Shown here: positions 10,590 to 21,540 of the stretch, one piece after another | Position numbering within the stretch: position 1 is the first letter of the stretch | Layout: every line of letters begins with the position of its first letter | NCBI GenBank assembly: GCA_030323885.1 | Contig: CM059193.1 | Location: 94,790,852 to 94,854,851 of the forward strand | Source of the DNA: Branchipolynoe longqiensis | Lineage: Eukaryota; Annelida; Polychaeta; Phyllodocida; Polynoidae | Direction: 5' to 3' | DNA length: 64,000 bases | Program-made: the position numbers and the translations under genes | The notes under the pieces: model-generated | Database searches by the model: none | Seen by the model: only the letters and a program-made list of their open reading frames with translations | What the model was told of the DNA's origin: nothing

Positions 10590-11095
10590 ATACACACACT
10601 CAGTCAGGTATTTCAGCTAGTAAGGGGGGGCACTGTGATACACAGAGTTAGCTAGATGACGGGGTTGTGTGATACACAGACTGAGTCAGGGATTTCAGCT
10701 TGTAGGGATGGCAATGTGATACACATACTGAACTAGAGGACGGTGCAGTGTGATACACAGACTCAATCGGGGATTTCAGCTTGTAGGGATGGCAATGTGA
10801 TACACATACTGAACTAGAGGACGGTGCAGTGTGATACACAGACTCAGTCAGGGATTTCAGCTTGTAGGGATGGCAATGTGATACACATACTGAACTAGAG
10901 GACGGTGCAGTGTGATACACAGACTCAGTCAGGGATTTCAGCTTGTAGGGATGGCAATGTGATACACATACTGAACTAGAGGACGGTGCAGTGTGATACA
11001 CAGACTCAGTCAGGGATTTCAGCTTGTAGGGATGGCAATGTGATACACATACTGAACTAGAGGACGGTGCAGTGTGATACACAGACTCTGTCAGG
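10590..11095. repeat. 81-bp minisatellite next to the GH3 exon acceptor
   Basis: GATTTCAGCTTGTAGGGATG recurs at 10691, 10772, 10853, 10934 and 11015, exactly 81 bp apart. A degraded partial unit (ACACACTCAGTCAGGTATTTC) begins immediately upstream of the acceptor of exon 10378-10584. Because 81 is a multiple of three, one minus-strand frame stays open through the array; it is not taken as a gene. Confidence 0.93.
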
Positions 11096-11145
11096 GTAAA
11101 TATCAGCTTCGGGAAGAACGTGGCACCTCAGAATTTGTTTGTGTT

Positions 11146-11362
11146 TGTTTGTTGTTTTACATCCTAGCAACATCTAAGGTCATACGGATGGGTACCGACT
11201 TGTAACAGTGTGCACTCATGGTGCTTTATAGTGCTTCCCCACTGGGAAATACGGCTGCCACCACCATGACACGATATCCCACTCAGTCAGATTATCCTGA
11301 CACTGAGCTAACCAGTCCTTGCCCTATCCTATTAATCCAAAGAACCAGGCTAGTAGTCTGGG
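11146..11362 (-). mobile_element. SINE family 1, truncated copy
   Basis: The plus strand begins TTGTTTTACATCCTAGCAAC and carries CACTCAGTCAGATTATCCTG and the ACTGAGCTAACCAGTCCTTG block, so the element is on the minus strand. There is no tRNA head. Confidence 0.8.
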
Positions 11363-11725
11363 ATCCACAACCAGAAAATGTGCAAATTAAGGGTTTTGAT
11401 GTGACACCCCTGCTATAAAATTGTTGACACTTGGATTATGTCTATAGGGGTCTTGGACATCTGAAAAGTGAATTTGGACACTTTGAATGTATTGCGCAAA
11501 TTCGGTAGACACCGTTTTTTTACGATAGGCTGTGACGACACCAGCCGCCGAATTCCGGGGTAGGGGAAACTAAATCTAGTATATCATCACAACGCAAGAC
11601 TCTACTGCAACAAATTACCACTCATTCTTTTGGTATGGATGTAGCCTAAAACAATAAGCAGAGTAGATTCTGATTGGATGAACCTCAAGGTCACTAGAGG
11701 TCAATAGGTCGCGAAGGTTGTGGTA

Positions 11726-12125
11726 TGCCAGAAATCCTGGACTTTCATCAAAGAAGTGCCTATTAATATACAGTATCATAAGTTTTTTCACTAAAATACT
11801 GTTTCAATCAACTCCTTAGATCCCTGTGATGTTTTTAGGAAAGGGGTGTCAAGGCTCATATAGAATAAATACCGTCCTGTAGACATTAGTTTTTGACGGA
11901 TCCATTTAAGTCAAATAAAATGTGCGTAATAATCCATTTATTTCAGCCATTAACTAATATGCCACAAATCCTGGACTTTCATCAAAGAAGTGCCTATTAA
12001 TATACAGTATCATAAGTTTTTTCACTAAAATACTGTTTCAATCAACTCCTTAGATCCCTGTGATGTTTTTAGGAAAGGGGTGTCAAGGCTCATATAGAAT
12101 AAATACCGTCCTGTAGACATTAGTT
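11726..12125. repeat. 235-bp tandem repeat running into the assembly gap
   Basis: GCCAGAAATCCTGGACTTTC at 11726 returns at 11961 and stays nearly identical for 165 bp until the Ns start at 12126. The gap therefore probably holds, or was caused by, more copies of this unit. Confidence 0.85.
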
Positions 12126-12625
12126 NNNNNNNNNNNNNNNNNNNNNNNNNNNNNNNNNNNNNNNNNNNNNNNNNNNNNNNNNNNNNNNNNNNNNNNNNNN
12201 NNNNNNNNNNNNNNNNNNNNNNNNNNNNNNNNNNNNNNNNNNNNNNNNNNNNNNNNNNNNNNNNNNNNNNNNNNNNNNNNNNNNNNNNNNNNNNNNNNNN
12301 NNNNNNNNNNNNNNNNNNNNNNNNNNNNNNNNNNNNNNNNNNNNNNNNNNNNNNNNNNNNNNNNNNNNNNNNNNNNNNNNNNNNNNNNNNNNNNNNNNNN
12401 NNNNNNNNNNNNNNNNNNNNNNNNNNNNNNNNNNNNNNNNNNNNNNNNNNNNNNNNNNNNNNNNNNNNNNNNNNNNNNNNNNNNNNNNNNNNNNNNNNNN
12501 NNNNNNNNNNNNNNNNNNNNNNNNNNNNNNNNNNNNNNNNNNNNNNNNNNNNNNNNNNNNNNNNNNNNNNNNNNNNNNNNNNNNNNNNNNNNNNNNNNNN
12601 NNNNNNNNNNNNNNNNNNNNNNNNN
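12126..12625. other. assembly gap (500 N)
   Basis: Exactly 500 unknown bases, a conventional placeholder length. The true distance and linkage across this point are not shown by the sequence. Confidence 0.99.
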
Positions 12626-13080
12626 GCTACTAGCAGATTCTGTGATCCGCACCCCCATAGCCATCGCCCCCTGTGCAATAGAGTGAGAGTGGTGGTGGTA
12701 CCTGTTCTATAATTACCAGAAATTATATACATAATTATCGTTTTCATTTGCTACGACACAGAACACTTCCACCATCTAAGGTTTTATCTACATGAATAAT
12801 AAGTATACGCATCACATCTAGCAAGGGGTTCTGTAATTACTCATTTTAACAATCTAAGTAATACAAACTTACATACATAAACTTGCTTCCAGATTTGGAG
12901 AACTATGGACATCATTTGTAGGATATTAATAATAACAACAATGTCAATCAAAATTTGAAATTTGAAATTACCAAACATCTCCAATAAAACAAATGATCGG
13001 AATAATAATAATCTGCAACCATATTGTAATAAATATCTTTATAATCTCATTAAAACCCATGGTGTTCACAGATGGGTGGT
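12626..13080. other. no gene seen
   Basis: AT-rich sequence without recognisable features. Confidence 0.5.
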
Positions 13081-14110
13081 GAATATGCCACACAGAAAAA
13101 GTAATCCCACTCCACCCTACCCCCCCACACCCACACCCACACCCACACCCACACACGCACCCACACCCACACCCACACCCACACCCACACCCACACCCAG
13201 TGGCAATCCTTGTGGAAAAATATACGGATTTTCGGTTCGGATTTATATATTGGCAGAGAGCATTACTATCCTCGGGTGACAGAGTGGCTACCAAGGTTAT
13301 GTAACAGAGAAGCAATGGGTGCCCCACTGGCTGTGTGACATAAGAGAAAATATGATAACACATAGTGCCCGAGATTATGACGTGATGTTCATATGTAACA
13401 GACAGTTAATGTTTAGTGAAATGTTCCCTCTGTGCAACAGTAAGATTGCAAGTGGAGGGGAAGGACATTTTTACTATATGTTTGTTGTAACTGTCTGCAA
13501 CTACCTGTTACCACAGGGCCGATGGGCAAGCACACCCAGCCATCCTGGATACTTCCTGGCCACATATGCAGCTGGGGTTGAGTGACAGCTGACTCTATTA
13601 GGGTGTCGCCCCCCAGGCTGTAGAGAGTGTCTGATTGGCTGGTGGTGGGAGGCCCAGTCACCTGCATCCCTTGCACCTGACACACAGACCTCACTCTGAT
13701 ATATATTATTATTTCATTCACTTCTGGGGAGACACTCTTGAAGGAGATCCACTCTTCAGAGAGACTCTGAGCTAGGCACTCTAGTAGGAGACATTTTTCT
13801 CTTGTCCAGTAACCCAGACACTCTGTCTGAGGCTCCACTTTCTATACACAAACTAGCAGCAGCTATTCCAAAGGCACTGAGCTGTGTGCAACAACCATGG
13901 GACTCCGGTTCAATGGGCTGAAGGCACTGATTCTTCTACACACTAACAAGAGTAATGAGGATCTGTGTGGACAGTAGGTAAGGAGTGAGGGTGATAGGTC
14001 ACTAGCAGGTGAACAGGAGTTGATGCCAATAAAGCACAACTTCTTCATTGTCAATCTTGCACGACTAATCTTCCCTTTCTTCCTTATGAGTTTGTTGGAG
14101 AGGGGCATCA
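13081..14110. repeat. dispersed repeat family D, copy 1
   Basis: Matches 24690-25480 in the same orientation with considerable divergence. Shared blocks include AATATACGG, GCAATGGGTGCC, AAATGTTCCCTC, GTGTCTGATTGGCTGG and, near the end, CCAATAAAGC and TGTCAATCTTGCA. The AATAAA close to one end suggests a solo LTR or other transcribed non-autonomous element. A CACACC microsatellite (13121-13200) interrupts it. Confidence 0.65.
13121..13200. repeat. ACACCC microsatellite
   Basis: Thirteen or so copies of ACACCC or ACACCCACACCC; simple sequence. Confidence 0.95.
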
Positions 14111-14334
14111 GGTGGGAACTGACAGACAGTTGTCAAATGCATCTGGGGAAGAGTAAGAGGTATCTTGGGGCTCTGACGCCCGGGACCCAACATATTACAG
14201 ACAACGACCCATCTGCTTGTGTGTACATTAGAGTAGTGGTGTATATCATGCCATACATCATTCTCTTTGTTTTTTTCAGCTCATTTTGCTTTAGAAATAC
14301 CTCCCAGTATTTCGAGTGCAAGTTTTGCTTGATA

Positions 14335-14820
14335 TATAATATATAGGATATATCATATTACATATATCATATATCATATATCATATATCATATATAGTAT
14401 ATCACATATATCATATAGCATATGGCATATACCATATACCATATATCATATATCATACATCATATAACATATGACATATCTCATACATTATATAACATAA
14501 GACATATATCATATCGCATATATCATATAACATATATAATATATCAGATAGCATATACCATATATCATACATCATAATTCATATACCAAATGACATATAA
14601 CGTATATCATATATCATATAACATATAACTTATATCATATAGCATACAGTGTATAGGATATATCATATGGCATAGCATATAAGACATATCACATATTATA
14701 TATGATGTAGCCTATATCATATAGTATATAGTATACATTATACAGTATATATTATACAGTACATACAATATAATATATAGTATATATTATGTACTATACA
14801 ATATATATTACTTGTGTACA
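14335..14820. repeat. AT-rich satellite (ATATCAT type)
   Basis: Irregular copies of ATATCATAT and TATAGTAT words form almost pure A/T sequence able to fold on itself. Confidence 0.9.
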
Positions 14821-14885
14821 CTATTTGTTGTATCTTAAATGTTATTGTGCTTTAAATGTGTAGTACTTCATTAGTATGGTATGCA

Positions 14886-16040
14886 GGTATTGCAGGTATT
14901 GCAATACCTCAGGGAGTTTGACGCCCCTGCCCTGCAGAGTTGTAAACCACTGCCTTGTGGTACATGTTCTTGATAGAACCGAAGGCTAAAGGCCCTGTCA
15001 CACTACGACGTTTCCTACCAACGCGCGTCGACGTGTTGCCTTTTTGGTCGAAACGTCGGTACACGTCCGGAACATTACCGGCGCGTTAACGGCGCGTTAC
15101 GGGCGCGTTAGGGCGCGTTACGGGCGCGTCGGTACATAGCAACTTGTGAATGGACACGTCGGCGCGCGTCGGGACGCGTCGAGGTTTTGTGCTTGCACAA
15201 AACGTTCGACGGGCCGCAACGCGCGGCAGCGTGTTGGCGGGCGCGTTACGGACGCGTTAGCAACACGTCGACACGCGTTGGCGGCGCGCAGGCGGGACGC
15301 TGGCAGGACGTTGATCAACGTTGGTTAACGTTGGCTTTTTTTTCCCCAAAATGCGAGTGTTCTGTCGGCGCGTCGGGAACGTCCCATCGACGTGTTGTGG
15401 GCGCGCCATTGGCGTTGCTCCAGCGTTTCTCGGCGCGTTGGACGTGTTGCCGGCATGTCTGGACGCGTTGGCCACGCGGTGTGGACGCGCTGTGGGCGCG
15501 CTGCGGGCGCGTCCTAACGTGTTGCTGGCGGGTATGTACGGGTTGACGCAATACTAACACGATACCAACGCGCTCCCTCCACGCTGTAAACGCGCCGATA
15601 GCGCGCCACCAGGGCGCCGACAACACGCCAATAACACGCTACTAACGCGCCAATAACGCGCCAATAACGCGCCTCCAACACGCCACTAACACGCTGCGCC
15701 GTGTCAAACTTTCTCCCAAAGCGCCGAAAAGTTCGACGTTTCTCGACGGGTTGCAAATATTTTGCGCGTTGCCGGCGCGCCGGCAGAAGCGTCGTAATGT
15801 GACAGGGCCTTAAGGGAGAAAAGCCTAAACAGAAAACCATGTCACTGTGGCAGCATCAAGGGCGGTTGATGTATGGAACTCCCAACATCTCCCGACCAGC
15901 CACTGCAGGGACAAATAGTTTTGGGCCTGTCTTGACATGTTATTGCCGGTGTGAAACCTTTATTTGCTCCCCAAGAGAGTGCTGCTGGTAACTTGCAAAA
16001 GCCAGCAGCACTTCAACTCTTTTGCAGGCAGCTTTCATGA
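14886..16040 (-). repeat. dispersed repeat family A, copy split by a MITE
   Basis: The minus-strand copy of the repeat seen at 6418-6735. The two halves (14886-14989 and 15811-16040) are continuous with the uninterrupted copies once the MITE at 14990-15810 and one TAA are removed. Confidence 0.85.
14990..15810. mobile_element. PIF/Harbinger-type MITE, CpG-rich foldback element
   Basis: The 821-bp element starts AGGCCCTGTCACACTACGAC and its right end, reversed, reads AGGCCCTGTCACATTACGAC. It is flanked by TAA on both sides. The related copies at 6640 and 46630 show the unfilled site with a single TAA, which fixes the ends. A TWA duplication is typical of PIF/Harbinger. The left half is packed with GCGCGTTA words and the right half with TAACGCGC words, so the whole element can fold back. 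There is no transposase, so it would need one supplied in trans. Confidence 0.85.
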
Positions 16041-16093
16041 AAATGGAGAGCGGCAGTCAAGTAATGAAAGCAGTCTTTGTCGCATCGCGACCG

Positions 16094-16606
16094 ACAGCAT
16101 GATGATATAGTATATAGTATATAGTATACAGTAGAGCAGTCAGTCCATACCTGCTCCATAGCGGGTGTGTGTATGTGTGTGAGAGAGGAGGTGGCCACTC
16201 CTACATTATATATTACACACTATATAGTATAGATTATATAGTATATGGTATATAGTATATAGTATATAGTATATAGTATATAGTATATAGTATATGGTAT
16301 ATAATATATAGTATATAGTATATAGTATATAGTATATAGTATATGTATATAGTATATAGTATATATTATATAGTATATAGTATATATTATATAGTATATA
16401 GTATATATATATAGTATATAGTATATATTATATAGTATATAGTATATAGTATATAGTATATAGTATATAGTATATAGTATATGGTATATAGTATATATAT
16501 GGTATATAGTATATAGTATATAGTATATAGTATATAGTATATAGTATATGGTATATAGTATATAGTATATAGTTAGTATATAGTATATAGTATATAGTAT
16601 ATAGTA
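16094..16606. repeat. TATAGTA satellite
   Basis: Seven-base units of the type ATATAGT repeat about 60 times. A short block GAGCAGTCAGTCCATACCTG occurs on both sides (16133 and 16605), so the satellite expanded within a duplicated segment. Confidence 0.93.
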
Positions 16607-17512
16607 GAGCAGTCAGTCCATACCTGCTCTCATAGCGGGCGTGTGTTAGTGTGTGGGACAGGAGGTGGCTACCCCTACATTATTACACGTGATAAGGAGG
16701 GGACGGGTACTTATCACCATCTATATATACTGTTCCTTTTTTGAGAATATCACCTGCTTATGGTATGGCTTGCCATATTGCCGGATGGGAGACATCAAGT
16801 CGAGTGCTGATGCTTCTTATCTCCAATACCACATTGCTACTTTGTCAATTAAAGGGGCAGTAACATGAGCAATCTATTTGAATTATTCACCTGTATCGGA
16901 TCAAATATGACGATTAGTGGTTTGTATACATGTCTGTAAACGGTCTGCTCTCTGAGATTTGCTTAGGGCTAATTAGAGTCAATTGTCCGTGATGTTCGGC
17001 AACACGGGTAATTTGACATTCAGACACAGCCATAGCCTCATAGTACTAAGAAGGCCTTACGCTGCCACCTATCGAGAACCGGCCGCACTACGATATGCTT
17101 TGTACACTAGCGCCGCCTATAGTCACTTTCAAAATACAAAACCTGGTTACGTAACTAATGATATAGATCTGCCATCTGTAGTCGAATTCCTGAAGTAACT
17201 AGCCTTCTGTGCCTATATAAGGCCGGGACCGGCGGCTGAGAGCTCACATCGATGCGGGCACGAGGAGGACACTGACTAGCCTAAGCATTTCCACCCGCCC
17301 ACCCCTATGTGACACTATTAAGGGCTAGGGTTAAAAGCTTCTTGACCTCACTATGATTGAACCTGTTGTTATTTGAATTGAACTTTGTGCTCATCAAAAA
17401 CTTACCTGCTGGTGCTTGAAAAGTAAACCCAACTTTAAACTAATATGCTGTGTCATTGTCTAATTATATCACAACTGACCAGTCTCAGCAGTTAGTGATG
17501 TCGGACCAGGTT
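16607..17512. other. no gene seen; a TATA-bearing segment lies within
   Basis: No coding motif. The 17000-17330 part is less AT-rich and contains the TATA box listed separately; it could be a solo LTR or a short transposon. Confidence 0.4.
17213..17222 (+). promoter_or_regulatory. possible TATA box
   Basis: CTATATAAGG is followed 25-30 bp later by GGCTGAGAGCTCACATCG. This is a good TATA match in a segment that looks like a transposon LTR; no gene follows it. Confidence 0.3.
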
Positions 17513-17515
17513 TGT

Positions 17516-17745
17516 TTGTTGGAGTTTTACATCCTGGGAACTTCTAAGGTCACATCAGGACAGCTACCGACTTGTAACAGTGCACACTCATGGTGACTTT
17601 ATAGTGCTGCCCCACTGGGACTCCAGGCCAGTGGCACCATGACCTGAATTCCCACACAGTCACATTATTCTGATACTGCAGTAACCAGTCCTTGTGCAAT
17701 CCCAGTAATGCCAAACACCAAGCAAGGTAGCGACAATTGTACATG
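17516..17745 (-). mobile_element. SINE family 1, truncated copy
   Basis: The plus strand begins TTGGAGTTTTACATCCTGGG and continues through the shared body (TTATAGTGCTGCCCCACTGG). The tRNA head is absent. Confidence 0.78.
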
Positions 17746-18547
17746 TTACATCGTAACATGAATAATTCATCGCGACAAGCGAGCCTACAGCGTAACCACA
17801 TAATATGTAACTACAGTAACTAACATAGCTAACATCTGAAGCTGGTAGCGGCAGGTAGTCTGTTTGCAAGTCACAATTATCCTGCTGAGCAGTATCTACA
17901 GTAACTATCGTAACCACCTTAGTAACATCACAATTACTTAGCTACTGATCCAACGTTTCAAATCGGTAGCTGATATAACTGACACACATGCGGTTGAGCT
18001 GGTAGAATGAACACCCAGTTGCAGGGATTTTCTATACCATCCCACCCTCCCAACTTGATTTGTTGATCTTCAGTGGCCGAGTGTCCGAGTAGCCATTTTT
18101 GAGTCACTGTGTTTCCTTGAGAATGTCATTAAAATATTTATACGGTGTATGTTTTTTTCCCCTAACGGCATAGGCATCAGATACACAGTATTATAGTACA
18201 AAAGTTAGTCATGATAAAGTAACAAGTAGCGTTGCTAAGCTAGTTTATATAAGCGCTTATCCATCTATTACTATCACGAGTTAATGAATAAACATTCAAC
18301 ATTTGCTTGTTATGGGGCAGGTTGGTCTCCTCTGTTAGTAGCTTCACTGTTAGTCGTACAGTTAATTAATAATTCGCTGAAATTCGCTGAAATTGAAAGC
18401 ACCATGTATCTAGTCTTGACCGTAATACATTGTTGGTCCACTGTTCTCGGTTGTTGTGTTTAGAATTATACATTTGGTAAGGTATTGGTTTGACTCGGCA
18501 CAGTTTCAAATGCTTCACCTTCTACATGGTAAAACTGCACTCTACTA
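17746..18547. other. no gene seen
   Basis: Mixed sequence without recognisable coding or repeat features, apart from the end of the SINE at its left. Confidence 0.45.
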
Positions 18548-19164
18548 AAGCTAACATTCCTTCTACGCGGTATGCGGCATGTGGCATGCGTCATGCGGTA
18601 TGTGAATGGGAGGATTCCTTCTATGCGGTATGCAACATGCAGCATGCGGCACACGACTGGCTATATTTAAAAAATATAAATAAACAAGTACACTCCAAAC
18701 TGCACTGTATATGACCTAATATGGCAGTTATATCTATGTACCTCTTGGTATGTCACATGGGGGTTCCTACCTTTATAATTACCAAATTATAGATAAGTAT
18801 TCATATTTCCTTGGCTATGGTAGCATTTTTATGAACCCATAACCCCACCACCACCACTACCATATGTTTCCCCTGTGCACCCTTGTGTGTGACCGTTCCA
18901 TAATGCTCAGTCACCTCTCCTCATCTAAAACTAATGGACAAGAGCTACTGAGGTTTCTATTCGCATACCATGTGCCGCATGCTGCATGCCGCACCGATCG
19001 CTACAGGGATGGATTGAGTTGCCGCATTCGCATTCGCATTCGCATTCACATTACCATACTGCGTGTAAGGGATGTAGCCCATTGACTTCAACGCGTTTTT
19101 ATTTTTTGCCACATTTGCATTCGCATACCGCATACCGCATACCGCATGTAAGGAATCTTAGCTG
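18548..19164. mobile_element. MITE family C, long copy adjoining a GFR-alpha exon
   Basis: The inverted ends are AAGCTAACATTCCTTCTACG and, reversed from the right, CAGCTAAGATTCCTTACATG. TA lies on both sides. Both arms carry GCGGTATGCGGCATG / CGCATTCGCATTC runs. The element ends 36 bp from the exon at 19201-19340, inside its downstream intron. Confidence 0.65.
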
Positions 19165-19200
19165 TAAATTTGTTCTGGTGGGTGGGAGGGTGGCACTGAC

Positions 19201-19340
19201 CGACGCAAGTGTTGTTAGCGAGCCGGTACTGGATGCGGTCGCACTTCTTCCTCGTCCGGTACTTCTTCACCTGCTCGCAGTGACAGTCAAAGATGTCCGA
19301 CTGCTTCCGCAGACCCTCGATGGCCGCGAAGCAGGCGTCG
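19201..19340 (-). CDS. GDNF-family-receptor-alpha-like protein, exon with second half of a cysteine-rich domain
   Basis: This 140-bp exon is bounded by the acceptor TCTTCCAG (19348-19341) and the donor GTCAGT (19200-19195), which is valid but weaker than GTAAGT/GTGAGT. It enters in phase 2 and leaves in phase 1. The translation has DACFAAIEGLRKQS at the start, then CHC (Cys 19 and 21), KKC (Cys 33) and NNTC (Cys 45). GFR-alpha proteins show the same run in their first domain: EC-AMEALK, C-C, a basic stretch, then NC. These are GPI-anchored or membrane co-receptors that bind GDNF-type ligands and signal with a partner kinase. The two bases CG left by 30330-30645 complete an arginine codon here, so the exons join cleanly. 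An Asn-Asn-Thr sequon is present. No exon for domains 2 and 3 is seen to the left, as would be expected. Confidence 0.82.
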
Positions 19341-19814
19341 CTGGAAGATGAGCAGAGAGGCAGGGTCAGCATCAGTGACTTCAGTTCGAGCACATACAGA
19401 GGTATTCTGTCAATATCAGTATAGTAGCTACAGTCAGAGCATCATAACTAGGTGAGGAATTCAGGTGAAAATCCCTGCAAACGCCAATCCAAAAATTGAG
19501 ATAAACATTGGAATCAAACCTTGAAAAAGTTCATTTTTTGCAATCCTATTTGTTTGTTCATTGCTCTATAATGATTTCTTCACAACCGAAATGGAATTCA
19601 TGAGAATTAAAATTAGCTTCAGGTAAAAATCTTTTCGTTGAATTCAATTCTTGGATTGGCGTTTATGGGGGTTTGCACTGTGAACTCTTCATATATAGGT
19701 GTTATGTCAACATCAGGAGGTCCAGTCAGAACATATACAGAGGTCTTCTGTCAACATCAGCAGGCAAAGGTGTTATATCAACAGCAGCACATACAATCCG
19801 AGTATCATACCAAG
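19341..19814. other. intron sequence, no gene seen
   Basis: Upstream intron of the GFR-alpha exon. It contains an inexact pair of related blocks (CAATCCAAAAATTGAG near 19485 and TTCTTGGATTGGCG near 19649) and leads into the 51-bp array. Confidence 0.45.
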
Positions 19815-20160
19815 TTATAGGTGTTCTAAGAACAGCAGCATGTACACTCCGAGTATCATAACTAGTTATAGGTGTTCTAAGAACAGCAGCACATACAATC
19901 CGAGTATCATAACACGTTATAGGTGTTCTAAGAATAGCAGCACATACACTCCGAGTATCATAACAAGTTATAGGTGTTCTAAGAACAGCAGCACATACAC
20001 TCTGAGTATCATAACTAGTTATAGGTGTTCTAAGAACAGCAGCACATACAATCCGAGTATCATAACAAGTTATAGGTGTTCTAAGAACAGCAACAGGTAC
20101 AATCCAAGTATCAGAACTAGTTATAGGTGTTCTATCAACAGCAAGTATCAGAACTAGTTA
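19815..20160. repeat. 51-bp minisatellite
   Basis: TTATAGGTGTTCTAAGAACA starts near 19815, 19866, 19917, 19968, 20019 and 20070, then degrades. The period is 51 bp, so one frame stays open as a 17-residue repeat; this is not taken as a gene. Confidence 0.93.
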
Positions 20161-20820
20161 TAGGATTCTATCAATATCAGTAGGGACTGTCAGAGCATTA
20201 TAAGTATGTGATATATAAAACATCAATATAAACATAATGGAAGAAACCACCCCTGCTATATATCAGAACTATATCACTACTACATAAACGCAGCGTGGTC
20301 ACGTGACAGGTTTCCAGTCAGGTGACGGTTTCCACTCCAGTTGAGGAGCATTGTGTTGGCAGTCGTCTACACGTTCACATCACTCTCCGCAAGTAAACAA
20401 ATCTCATTCTGGCAGCTCTGAGTCGAGCAGGCCTGCAAGTGAAGCCACGTTCTTCTGACAGGAGCTGGGTGTCAACTGTCAACACGAGTCAGCCCTTTGT
20501 GTTTCTCTCCACAGCTTTCCAAGCAGCGTGACTGAAATATCTACACTGTCATGCTCGTGTAGATGCTTGGTTGTTGGAGTTGTATTTCCTGGCAACCTTC
20601 CATTCAGGAAGCCAACACAACTACCCGATGTTTGCTGATTCGGCGTTGAAAAAAACCCTTTGTTATTCACCATAATAAATAGATTTGCACAAAAGGGGAA
20701 TAACTACTCACTGTGGATTATATAGGATGTGTGAATGAGAGTCGTCTTGGTTCATAAAGGCATTCCTCTGAAACTAACATAACTCAGCTGATATTACCGC
20801 TTTTCATGGCATTTGTTTAA
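20161..20820. other. no gene seen
   Basis: Intronic sequence. A short TTGGTTGTTGGAGTTGTATT near 20570 is the tail of a SINE family 1 fragment. Confidence 0.45.
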
Positions 20821-21080
20821 TTTGGTTGTTGGAGTTTTCATCCTCGCAACATCTAGGGTTATGCCAGGATGGGTACCCACTTGTGACAGTGTGCACTCAT
20901 GGCGACTTTATAGTGCTGCCATACCGGGAGACCAACCTGTCAGTACCATGATATCATATTCCACTCAGTCACATTATCCTAAATGTCACATTATCCCTAG
21001 CCATATCCTAATAATGCAGAGCGCCAGGCTAGGAAGCGGCAAGTATAAATTTTCAAGTCATTGGTTTGACCCACTCTGGC
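20821..21080 (-). mobile_element. SINE family 1 copy
   Basis: Begins TTGGTTGTTGGAGTTTTCAT on the plus strand, carries the whole body and reaches AAGTCATTGGTTTGACCCAC, the junction with the missing tRNA head. Confidence 0.82.
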
Positions 21081-21540
21081 AACCGACAATATCTGTTCAA
21101 GCTGTTGCCATGGTTCCCAAGCCTCATTTTGGCAACCACCACCATCTCTGTAATGTGTTGTCTTGGTCCACCGCCCTGACAGTGGCAATCCACACCATCT
21201 CTACCAGTTGTTGCTATGGTTATCCAGCCACACTTTGGCAACCGACGCGAACTCTACAATCTGTCGATATGGTTATCCAGCCTCAGCATGCATGGCAACT
21301 TCTGACATCTCTACAAGTCAGGTTCCCCAGCGTCACTTTTGCAACCCGCACCATCTCTTCAAGCTGTTGCCATGGTTCCCCTGCCTCGGTTCCCTGGCCG
21401 CCTTACGGTCAGGTGACACACATGAAGCAGGCAGGATGGCGCGCTTCGTTGGTGCAGATCCCGTCAGATGGCATCGTCTTCACGGAGACTAATGACACGT
21501 TTTTAACGCTACATCCGACACGTGACACTGGCCGGTCTCA
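21081..21540. repeat. degenerate repeat of GTTGCCATGGTT/CCACCATCTCT blocks, then unique sequence
   Basis: Blocks reading TTTTGGCAACC...CATCTCT..GTTGCCATGGTT recur about every 60 bp from 21100 to 21390. From 21395 to 21530 there is single-copy sequence with a good minus-strand donor (CTGACC/GTAAGG near 21410). A minus-strand frame with CTNEARHPACFMC hits a stop before that donor, so I do not call an exon. Confidence 0.4.

Noticed and set aside
10648..11082. 144-codon open frame with a 27-residue repeat
   Set aside because: It is the 81-bp minisatellite read in a frame without stops; no start context, no family, and it lies in an intron.
13413..13838. 141-codon minus-strand frame
   Set aside because: It lies inside a dispersed repeat whose second copy (24690-25480) does not keep the frame.
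17213..17330. Promoter of a host gene at the TATA box
   Set aside because: No coding exon follows on the plus strand; more likely part of a transposon.
19699..20157. 152-codon frame with a 17-residue repeat
   Set aside because: Product of the 51-bp minisatellite.
21395..21540. Possible extra exon with a CTNEARHPACFMC frame and a GTAAGG donor
   Set aside because: The frame meets a stop before the donor, and the GFR-alpha exons join in phase without it.
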